NCBI GenBank assembly: GCA_945900755.1
Contig: CAMDKS010000015.1
Coordinates: 1 to 64,000, forward strand
Origin: Bdellovibrio sp. ZAP7
GTDB taxonomy: Bacteria; Bdellovibrionota_B; Oligoflexia; Oligoflexales; RGVZ01
Length of the DNA stretch: 64,000 nt
Direction of reading: 5' to 3'
Made by a program: the position numbers and the translations under genes. The notes under the pieces are model-generated. The model ran no database searches. It had not been told where the DNA came from and was given only the letters and a program-made list of their open reading frames with translations. This document shows, piece after piece, positions 9,699 through 17,557 of this stretch (the first letter of the stretch is position 1; the number at the start of each line of letters is the position of its first letter).

Positions 9699-11258
9699 AT
9701 GGGAAAGTACCAAACTATGTATGGAAAATGGATCCTCGAGATTTCCGCACCGATGGCCGTCGTTTTTGCAGTCTATGCCGTTTCAATATATGCCTCGGCA
9801 ATTTCTGCCGCAGAGCGGTCAGGTCCTCACGCCGATGCCTCATTGTTTAGTTTTGAAATGATGTTAATTGAAGAGCATATTTCGATTGCTCAAGACGATG
9901 AACTAAATTTAATAGAGCTTAAAATCGCGAGAATCCTGCAGAATAATCCCAACGACCTATCGGCGAACTATTTGATGTCGACTCTGCTATTAAAAATGTT
10001 CACACTTGACCCAGGATCCTATTCACTGATTCGACAAAGCACAGAATTAGCTTCTCAAACCTACGATCTCGATCCAAAAAGCGAACTTGGAATCGCAGCA
10101 CTCGCTAGCATTCTTGAAGTAACTGGTGAGGCAGAGCGGGGTCTAGCACTAATTAAAGAGGCCGGAGCCACAGGTCTGCGCTTAGGATGGCATACAAATC
10201 TTGTCAAAGCGCGCCTACTAACTGAAGTCACTCATGCTGGCGGCCTCGACGAAGTGCTGTCGGTTCTAGGAGATGTATTAACCGATTCAAATGCGTCGAG
10301 GAAACTAGTTGCGCCGATACTTGCCGACGTCATCAGAATGAAATACGAAAAGCGCCATGGGCTTGACGAAATCGATGCTCTTGAGACTTGGAGTAAACTC
10401 TGCCCTTCAATCGAAATGACCTTAGAGTTGGCCAATGCAAATGCCCAAAATTTAAATTACAAAAAAGCTTATGCGGAATATGAAAAAATACTTTTAAAAG
10501 TACCCACACACACCGAATCCCTGATTAGCCAAGGCATCATTGCTCAAGCAAGTCTTCACAATCTAACTCTAGCCATACATAAATTTAAGGCCGCCATTGC
10601 CACCACAACCAATCCAGCGTTTGAAGGTCCTGCCAAAATTCATTTGGCCCTTGCCCTAATCGAGCAAAATACGAATCTCGAAGCTTCAAAATTGGCATCC
10701 CTTGACGCCATCAAGTCGAGCAGAGATCAAGAAAAAATACTCCTAGCCATCCTTGCAGCCTATCGCAGAACGTCCACAGCAACGGCCACCTTAGCCCTTC
10801 TAAAAGATCTCGAACAATCAGTTCCGGGATTGGCGTTAGGACATGCGTTGATGGCCGAAATGCTAGCCGAAGGACTCCACCTCTTTGATGAAGCGACCAC
10901 CTCGTTTACCAATGCTATTACTTTGGATCCTAGTCGCAGTGAATATTATAATGGACGCGGACTTGCTTGGATGGGCTTAGCAAACCTTGAAGCGGCATTA
11001 GATGATTTTGAAGCGGCGGCGGCCGTCAATCCAGACGATGCTTCGGCTCGCTATAATACCGCCTGCGCACAAGCTAGACTTGGGCGACAAGACGATGCAC
11101 TTGCGTCCCTTCGCCAATCTTTTGAATTGGATTTCCGACTGCAAACACTTGCCAAGTCCGACGAGGATTTGCTCTCCATGAGATCAGAGCCCCGCTTTGA
11201 GGCCCTAGTAAATTTGGACCTGCGGTCGGGAAAAGAACCTCTTAACGTGGGCCACTAA
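9699..11258 (+). CDS. TPR repeat protein
   Basis: Repeated TPR units (YYNGRGLAWMGLANLEAALDDFEAAAAVNPDDASARYN). Confidence 0.8.
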   Translation: MGKYQTMYGKWILEISAPMAVVFAVYAVSIYASAISAAERSGPHADASLFSFEMMLIEEHISIAQDDELNLIELKIARILQNNPNDLSANYLMSTLLLKMFTLDPGSYSLIRQSTELASQTYDLDPKSELGIAALASILEVTGEAERGLALIKEAGATGLRLGWHTNLVKARLLTEVTHAGGLDEVLSVLGDVLTDSNASRKLVAPILADVIRMKYEKRHGLDEIDALETWSKLCPSIEMTLELANANAQNLNYKKAYAEYEKILLKVPTHTESLISQGIIAQASLHNLTLAIHKFKAAIATTTNPAFEGPAKIHLALALIEQNTNLEASKLASLDAIKSSRDQEKILLAILAAYRRTSTATATLALLKDLEQSVPGLALGHALMAEMLAEGLHLFDEATTSFTNAITLDPSRSEYYNGRGLAWMGLANLEAALDDFEAAAAVNPDDASARYNTACAQARLGRQDDALASLRQSFELDFRLQTLAKSDEDLLSMRSEPRFEALVNLDLRSGKEPLNVGH

Positions 11259-12438
11259 GGCTTCTCGGATAAATTAAAATCTTGGCCGCTTTGTCAATAT
11301 AGGAACGAATGCCTTCGTGCCAAAATGGATCTTCAAGACTAAAGTCTTTCCCCATGAATTTTTGATCCGATTTTTGGGAGCCATAGATTAGCTTCATGGG
11401 AAGAGTTTTATAATCGTATTCGTAGGGCGGATCCTTCCACCCAAAACCACCGTTTCCGAGCTCAATGGCAGCGCGAATGAGGGCAATGGACAAGTCCAGA
11501 CTGCGAATGGCACGACAATCCGTTACGTGAATCTGCAGGCCTCTACAGGTCTTTCCCATCCATTTTTGGGACGTCGGCTCAAATTGCGCACTCCGCAAGA
11601 AAACACCCGGTGAAGTGCCGCCAAGAAGCTTGAGAACCATGTTTCGATAAGCGTCGCCTTCTGGCAAATATGGAGCGCCAATGAATTGAAACGGAAGTCC
11701 TGTGCCTCGCCCCTCCGACAGGTTGGTACCCTCGAAAATGACGGTGCCCGGATAGACATAGACAGAATCAATGGTTGGTAGGTTGGGCGATGTCAGTACC
11801 CAGGTGCGTTCGAGATCACACCAGTACGATTTTGGATCCCAATGTTGAAGTTCCACGACCTGCAGATCACAAGCAATACTTTGGTTAAAGAATTTTGCAG
11901 CTTCGCCCGCAGTTAAAGCGTGACGCATTGGAATCGGAAATTCGCCGACAAACGATGTGCTGTCACTATCTAGAACTCGACCCTCGCATATTTCGCCGCC
12001 GACAGGATTGGGGCGATCGAGAATGACCACTTTTTTTCTGTACTTTACGGATGCGCGCATGCAGGCAGCAATGGTCGCCTTCCAAGTATAAATGCGGCAC
12101 CCTGTTGTTTGAAGATCGATCACAATCGTGTCTACATTCTGTAACATTTCCGCGGTTGGCTCCCGAGTTTCCGAATACAAGCTATATAACGGAACGCCAA
12201 ACGACACGTGCTTCATGTGCTTCGTTTCAATCATGTTATCTTGACTGGTGCCATAAAATCCGTGTTGAGGCCCAAATAAGGCCGTCAAGCGCGACCCTAA
12301 AATCGTCGACAGCACCGTCCAAGCAGGCACCATCTCAGAGGTCACCGATGCTTGATTGCAGACGAGGGCACATCGCCCCCATTTATTTGCAAGGGAGGCA
12401 TCCGCAGCTAGACGCTCAAGACCGACGATACACTTCAT
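11242..12438 (-). CDS. DUF1343 family protein (NamZ/YbbC-like, possible exo-N-acetylmuramidase)
   Basis: NQASVTSE, LFGPQHGF, VIDLQTTGCRIYTW, LDRPNPVGG, EGTNLSEGRGTGLPFQFIGAPY. Confidence 0.88.
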   Translation of the reverse strand: MKCIVGLERLAADASLANKWGRCALVCNQASVTSEMVPAWTVLSTILGSRLTALFGPQHGFYGTSQDNMIETKHMKHVSFGVPLYSLYSETREPTAEMLQNVDTIVIDLQTTGCRIYTWKATIAACMRASVKYRKKVVILDRPNPVGGEICEGRVLDSDSTSFVGEFPIPMRHALTAGEAAKFFNQSIACDLQVVELQHWDPKSYWCDLERTWVLTSPNLPTIDSVYVYPGTVIFEGTNLSEGRGTGLPFQFIGAPYLPEGDAYRNMVLKLLGGTSPGVFLRSAQFEPTSQKWMGKTCRGLQIHVTDCRAIRSLDLSIALIRAAIELGNGGFGWKDPPYEYDYKTLPMKLIYGSQKSDQKFMGKDFSLEDPFWHEGIRSYIDKAAKILIYPRSLSGPR

Positions 12439-12454
12439 CCCGACACCCCGCTCA

Positions 12455-12694
12455 TTAACTTAAACGCTGTCCTATTTTTGCTACCAGCAATGTTAGGCAC
12501 TCATCAATAGACTTACCATTAACTGACTCGACGGTATTATTACGATCTGTTGCATGCTGGCCGTGGCCAGTAAAAGATGAATCCGCGAATTCATCCACTT
12601 CAAGTTGATAGGTGACGCCCTTAACCATGTAAGTGAACTGGTGCATTTTAAAAAGTTTTCCACCTGGCTGAACTACAATTTTTTTCCATGACAT
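12455..12694 (-). CDS. small hypothetical protein
   Basis: 79-84 aa ORF; start assumed at MSWKKIVVQ. Confidence 0.5.
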   Translation of the reverse strand: MSWKKIVVQPGGKLFKMHQFTYMVKGVTYQLEVDEFADSSFTGHGQHATDRNNTVESVNGKSIDECLTLLVAKIGQRLS

Positions 12695-12921
12695 GAGGCG
12701 ATCCTCCATTTAATCGGGCCTGAACAAATTGTTCAAAACCTATGTTTCAAGATTTGAGATGCGTAGTATATTTTACGGCGAATTGCTAACCACAGTCAAA
12801 TATTCGAGAAATCATCCTGTTAGGTTTGCATCCATTGGCATTTTTTTGCAGGAATTGGAGAATTCCTAATATTTTTGATACAATTATTATTGAGATCAAA
12901 ACGATCTCATAGGCTATATGT

Positions 12922-13077
12922 CTAGGAAAGGAGGTGGTGTTGTGGGTTGTTTTCAACAAATCCCTTGTCGCATGGAGGTATGTGTCTCTTAGTTGAGGCG
13001 GATACCTGACAGCGAACAGCCGGCTCCCCTCCTTTCACAGCTAGTATCATGTTGGGGACGTCGGTTGCTTTTTTTTT
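12922..13077 (+). ncRNA. candidate structured small RNA/leader with Rho-independent terminator
   Basis: GAAAGGAGG (12926-12934) pairs with CCTCCTTTC (13028-13036); internal hairpins at 12944-12964 and 12976-13007; terminator stem CAGCCGGC-U-CCCC / GGGG-AC-GTCGGTTG followed by T9. Confidence 0.55.
13017..13077 (+). terminator. Rho-independent terminator
   Basis: 8 bp + 4 bp stem with one internal mismatch, 24-nt loop, then TTTTTTTTT at 13069-13077. Confidence 0.65.
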
Positions 13078-13260
13078 AGTCAATCAAGCATTGTGCCCAT
13101 TTTCAACATAATCTAGCGAAAGTCCCCTGAAAATACACCCTGTCCAAAGCCTAGACACCGTCACATTCTTGCCTTAAGAGCAAGCCCTCAAAAATCATAT
13201 AACTTACCGTCATTGCAGACATTTAATGTCAAGATTCAGGCCCTCGCAGGCCCAAATCGT

Positions 13261-13276
13261 TGGCACTATCCTTGCA
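13261..13276 (+). promoter_or_regulatory. sigma54 (RpoN) -24/-12 promoter
   Basis: TGGCACTATCCTTGCA matches TGGCAC-N5-TTGCA with GG-N10-GC spacing. Confidence 0.75.
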
Positions 13277-13364
13277 TTATAGTAGGCAGCAGGCCCACCA
13301 GCTCTCGCCGAGACCAGCCCCTCTCGGAAGAATGAGGCCCAAACCTAGACCAGCCAAGGATACC

Positions 13365-14381
13365 ATGACCCTCTTCCGCACCAGTCCAATAGCCCTATTC
13401 CTGCTCCTAAGCAGTATCAGCTCGATTGCGGGCCAGGCATCGGCTAAGGACGCCTTCGGTTTAGATCGATACAAGACACCCGTGGAAGTGATTACGAAGC
13501 CAGACATGCCATACCGGACGCGATTTGGTCGCCCCATTAACGTCTACAGCATCACGGCACCCACTCTAAATAGTGACGACAAAAATCCACCTCATAGATT
13601 CCTCGTTCAAGGAGGCCTGCACGGCAACGAACTTCTTGGCAGTGAATTCGTAAGTTGGCTGGCTCAACGTTTTGCCAAAGGCGAGAGTCTCCTTAACACA
13701 TTGAACAGCGGCAATATCGCCATAGATTTTGTTCCCTATGCTAATCCAGATGGAACGATTCAGTTTACGCGCGGCAACGGAAATAAAATTAATCTTAATC
13801 GCAATTTTAGTGTGCTCTGGGGATTGACAAAAGAAAATCCAGGCCCCGCTGCATTTAGCGAGCCTGAAACTCGTGCGATTAGAGACCTCTTTGCAAAACA
13901 AAACTACACGGGTGCTATTGATGTCCATGGCTATATAAATTGGGTGGTCATCCCCACCGCTCCTGAAGATGGGCTCTCAGGACTTCCAAAAATTGATGCG
14001 AAAAAAATTGCAGACTACCGCAGATGGGCACTTGCCATCAAAAATGAAGCGGCAGCGAAATTACCGGGCTACGAAGTGAAGTCGGCAGGTAGCTTAGGTG
14101 ACGGCGGATCCTTTGAAGATTTCGCTTGGTGGGGCGCAGGAGTTCCTGCCGCATGCTTAGAGATATTCTCGAGTGACCGTTTTGTGGCTAAGTCAATGGC
14201 TGCCAAATTGGTAGACATCCTAACCCCTCGTGCCTTTGGTCGTGTGGCTGCAAACTTTGATTCTACAGATATGTTTTTGGTCTACGAAAATTATATTCAT
14301 AGCCTATTCATTGAATCTATCCGTATTAAATCGGGCGACGATACCGTTCGTCAAATGGCAGCCACAGCGCCTCCATTTTGA
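13365..14381 (+). CDS. M14 family zinc carboxypeptidase, exported
   Basis: HGNELLGSEF, ANPDGTIQFTRGNGNKINLNRNF, DVHGY, CLEIFSSD; signal peptide; start set downstream of the sigma54 promoter. Confidence 0.85.
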   Translation: MTLFRTSPIALFLLLSSISSIAGQASAKDAFGLDRYKTPVEVITKPDMPYRTRFGRPINVYSITAPTLNSDDKNPPHRFLVQGGLHGNELLGSEFVSWLAQRFAKGESLLNTLNSGNIAIDFVPYANPDGTIQFTRGNGNKINLNRNFSVLWGLTKENPGPAAFSEPETRAIRDLFAKQNYTGAIDVHGYINWVVIPTAPEDGLSGLPKIDAKKIADYRRWALAIKNEAAAKLPGYEVKSAGSLGDGGSFEDFAWWGAGVPAACLEIFSSDRFVAKSMAAKLVDILTPRAFGRVAANFDSTDMFLVYENYIHSLFIESIRIKSGDDTVRQMAATAPPF

Positions 14382-14420
14382 GCAGAATCTTACCTTATTC
14401 ATCAGAATCTAGCTAACGAT

Positions 14421-15842
14421 TCAAAAAAGATCCTCTATCGATATCAAGGCATCAAAATAGTCTTGAAAATAATCTTCATCTTCAAGCTGCCCATGATAAA
14501 TCAAAACAGGTCGAACTGAGAAATTTCGAGGCTTTCTAAGAAATTCAATCTTCTTCTTCACTTCATCAACTATGGATTTGCCAATTTTTTCCCGAAATTT
14601 TACTTCACAAGCATATGCAAGCCCATTTTTCAGCTCTATCAACAGATCAATTTGGCATGCACCTTTTGTTTTAGCGGATTTCGTCTGAAAATAGGGACCC
14701 GCCGCGACGATCATATTTGGGTCTAGTTTCAGAGCCGATACAATATCAACCAAATTCGCGAGTATCAGGTTCTCTACCTGTAATCCCATAATTGTATTCC
14801 ATTGGGTTAGGGATCCTAGATGTGTGTTCTGATATAATTTACCAGCTATTTTGCTTTTTTCGGGTTCAATGTAACGCAAATAAAAGCGCAAATAATTATC
14901 AGAGATCCGGTACCGACTAAGTTTTGCTGGGGTTTTACTACCTAGTATATGTGAGTAGTCTCGCGCAATGAATCCCGAATGTTCGATGTCCGTAAGATAT
15001 CTTGATATTGAACCGTTCTGCTCAACTTTAAGTTTTACACAAATCTCCTGAGTGGAAAGATGCCCCTTCAAAAGCAATCGAATGATTGACCGATATTTTT
15101 TTGACCGTCGATCAAATATGTCATTAAAAATCCTATCAAACTCATGAAGCAAAAAACCCTGTGGTTCAAAACAGAGCGTTTTGATGTTTTGTTCCGCAGT
15201 AAGTTTGCTATTCACCTCTTCGAGATACCGCGGCACACCTCCAGTGACTGAGAGTATTTTGATTTTGTCAGTTGCCCTCATTCGAGACTGAGGGTCCATC
15301 AATTGACTGCTTTCTCTGAGGTTTAGCTCCCTTAAGTCAATTGTTGCCGATAGTCGGCCAACAAAATCCGCAGAATTCAAAATATTTTCCTCAATCCACG
15401 AAGAAACCGACCCACAGACCAACACAATTAGTTTGGAAAACCTGGAAAGCTTAACGTCCCAGGAAATTTTGAGACGGCCCGCAAAATCAGGGTCATGAGC
15501 CCCCATCCACGAGATTTCATCTAAGAGGACCAATGATCGCTCGCTCTTAAGAGTTATTGCGAGGGCGTCGAAGGCGTCTGTCCACGTTTTAACGTTCATT
15601 CTGGGAATATTTGTTTGCCTAACAAGCTCCTCGACAAAATGATCCAACTGGTCTTGATTTGTCTGTCCTGGCCGAGGACTTAATCCTTGAAAACTTAAGA
15701 ATTTTTTCTGGGTTTTGCCAAATTCTGCAGCCAATGCACTTTTGCCAATGCGCCGCCTTCCCTTGCAAACCACAAGACTGGCAGTCTTTTTTTGTGTAAG
15801 GGCTGTGATTGCGGCTAGTTCTGGTTTTCGACCGATAAACAA
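14421..15842 (-). CDS. AAA family ATPase with winged-helix and DUF234-type PD-(D/E)XK-like C-terminal domain
   Basis: FIGRKPELAAI, CKGRRRIGKSAL (Walker A), SLVLLDEISWMG (Walker B), C-terminal CQIDLLIELKNGLAYACEVKF. Confidence 0.85.
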   Translation of the reverse strand: MFIGRKPELAAITALTQKKTASLVVCKGRRRIGKSALAAEFGKTQKKFLSFQGLSPRPGQTNQDQLDHFVEELVRQTNIPRMNVKTWTDAFDALAITLKSERSLVLLDEISWMGAHDPDFAGRLKISWDVKLSRFSKLIVLVCGSVSSWIEENILNSADFVGRLSATIDLRELNLRESSQLMDPQSRMRATDKIKILSVTGGVPRYLEEVNSKLTAEQNIKTLCFEPQGFLLHEFDRIFNDIFDRRSKKYRSIIRLLLKGHLSTQEICVKLKVEQNGSISRYLTDIEHSGFIARDYSHILGSKTPAKLSRYRISDNYLRFYLRYIEPEKSKIAGKLYQNTHLGSLTQWNTIMGLQVENLILANLVDIVSALKLDPNMIVAAGPYFQTKSAKTKGACQIDLLIELKNGLAYACEVKFREKIGKSIVDEVKKKIEFLRKPRNFSVRPVLIYHGQLEDEDYFQDYFDALISIEDLF

Positions 15843-15886
15843 ACGATTTTACCCCTTCCTAGCATTACTAGATTGAGATTATCTCA

Positions 15887-15924
15887 TTTATCTACAAACG
15901 TCAAATACGACGTTTGTAGATAAA
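15887..15924. repeat. 38-bp palindrome, copy 1
   Basis: TTTATCTACAAACGTC-AAATAC-GACGTTTGTAGATAAA, perfect 16-bp arms. Confidence 0.95.
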
Positions 15925-15940
15925 ATTTTCTACACATATA

Positions 15941-15978
15941 TTTGTCTACAAACGTCACATATGACGTTTGTAGACAAA
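15941..15978. repeat. 38-bp palindrome, copy 2
   Basis: TTTGTCTACAAACGTCA-CATA-TGACGTTTGTAGACAAA, perfect 17-bp arms; arms nearly identical to copy 1. Confidence 0.95.
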
Positions 15979-16003
15979 TCAAAGATCGATTCTCTGATAC
16001 ATA

Positions 16004-16861
16004 TTACAACTGAATTTTGTCTGCATAAAATTTCGGGATTGCAAAAGCGCCCGTCATCAAATCAGAACTCAAATATTGAAGGCCCTTCGAAATGCGATCA
16101 AAACGTCCATGATCATATTTTTGAGGGTCAATTGGATTTTGTGAAGCGACTGTCCATGACCAGCTACCGCGAGGATAAGTTGGAATCGGGGCCACATAGC
16201 TACGCTGATGTTTAAACCCACCATTGATATTTCGATGAATACGACTCAGGGCTTCCTTGGTAAACCAAGGCGACTCACTCTGGGCCGCCATAACTCCATC
16301 CTTACGTAACGCTCCTGCCACATCTCGGTAGAATTCGCGGCTAAAAAGTCCTTCGCCCGGTCCAATCGGGTCCGTGGAATCGACAAGAATCAAGTCCACT
16401 TCGTTTTTGAGCTCCTTCATAAACGCAACACCATCACCTACCCGCACCTTAACGCGCGAGTCAAAGCCTGGGTTTAAGCAATCGGCAACTTTAGGAAAGA
16501 ATTTTTTGCTGACATCAATCACCATGCCATCGATTTCGCAAAGAATGACCTCTTCTACGTCTTTGTGCTTTAGAATCTCTCGCACGGTTCCACCATCACC
16601 GCCACCAATGACGACAACGCGTCGCGGATTCGGATGCAGGCATAAAGGAACATGGGATATCATCTCGTGATAAATAAATTCATCCGAATCGGTCAGCATC
16701 ACAAGGCCGTCCAGCAATAGCATTGTTCCGTATGCCTTCGTTTCGACAACATCAACCGTTTGAAATTCGCTTTTGCCGTGGAACAAAACTTCCGTAACAG
16801 CCCAACCCGTGCGAACGTCGTCGCCTTCTTGCTCGGTGACCCAAAGATTCATAGATGACAT
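16004..16861 (-). CDS. speE: polyamine aminopropyltransferase (spermidine synthase)
   Basis: VVIGGGDGGTVREILKH, EIDGMVIDVSKKFFP, DLILVDSTDPIGPGEGLFSREFY. Confidence 0.94.
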   Translation of the reverse strand: MSSMNLWVTEQEGDDVRTGWAVTEVLFHGKSEFQTVDVVETKAYGTMLLLDGLVMLTDSDEFIYHEMISHVPLCLHPNPRRVVVIGGGDGGTVREILKHKDVEEVILCEIDGMVIDVSKKFFPKVADCLNPGFDSRVKVRVGDGVAFMKELKNEVDLILVDSTDPIGPGEGLFSREFYRDVAGALRKDGVMAAQSESPWFTKEALSRIHRNINGGFKHQRSYVAPIPTYPRGSWSWTVASQNPIDPQKYDHGRFDRISKGLQYLSSDLMTGAFAIPKFYADKIQL

Positions 16862-16912
16862 AAAAAAACCTCACGTTGGAATATTTTGACGATTCCTCTG
16901 TCTAACAGACAA

Positions 16913-17440
16913 CTATCGTCGTTTCTTTTCTTGATTACGAACATATTCAAGGAACGCAGCTTTATCTTGAAGAAGATCCATGGAATTGGCGTGCTGACGA
17001 GCCTGACGCTGCAGCTTTTTTTGTGCTTGCGGGTTTCCGCCTTGCTGAAACTGAATGCGACTTTGTTGGTTGCCTTGAACCGTATTGCCGTGCGCAACAT
17101 TTCCATTGGCGTTACTGTTTGGCTGATTGCGTTGCCCAGGACCTTGGCCACCACGCATTGTTTGCTTTCGCTCCACGATCTCCCAAGCTCGGACGACAAC
17201 GCCCTCAGCCAAAAGCTCTGAAACTAGTTCATCGATAGAAACACTCTCTTCTCGAGCATTCTCCCGAAGTTTGCGGTGAAGCGATTTGGAGATTTTTATC
17301 GTCAGCGTCTCGGGGAGTGCCTCTGGGGCGCCCTCGAGTTGTGCGGCTTCGTCTTCTTCTTGAGACTGCGCTTCTGTTTGATGTTGAGATCCTGGCGCAT
17401 AATTACCGCGATTATCGCCGTCCTGAGGAGGTCTTGCCAT
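16913..17440 (-). CDS. ribbon-helix-helix/HicB-like protein with Q/N-rich C-terminus
   Basis: LTIKISKSLHRKLRENAREESVSIDELVSELLAEGV followed by a low-complexity GQRNQPNSNANGN... tail. Confidence 0.6.
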   Translation of the reverse strand: MARPPQDGDNRGNYAPGSQHQTEAQSQEEDEAAQLEGAPEALPETLTIKISKSLHRKLRENAREESVSIDELVSELLAEGVVVRAWEIVERKQTMRGGQGPGQRNQPNSNANGNVAHGNTVQGNQQSRIQFQQGGNPQAQKKLQRQARQHANSMDLLQDKAAFLEYVRNQEKKRR

Positions 17441-17557
17441 TTTAATTCCTTAAAAATTTGTGAGTCATTTCACACTTAAAATACTTGAACAAATTGTGAG
17501 GTCCAATGTTTAGAGGCAAACCTCCAAATACCTGATGAGGGTGACATTGATAAATTC

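Noticed and set aside
12837-12849. Second apparent sigma54 site TTGGCATTTTTTTGCA before the structured element
   Set aside because: GG-to-GC spacing is 9 rather than 10 bp, and RpoN promoters tolerate spacing changes poorly
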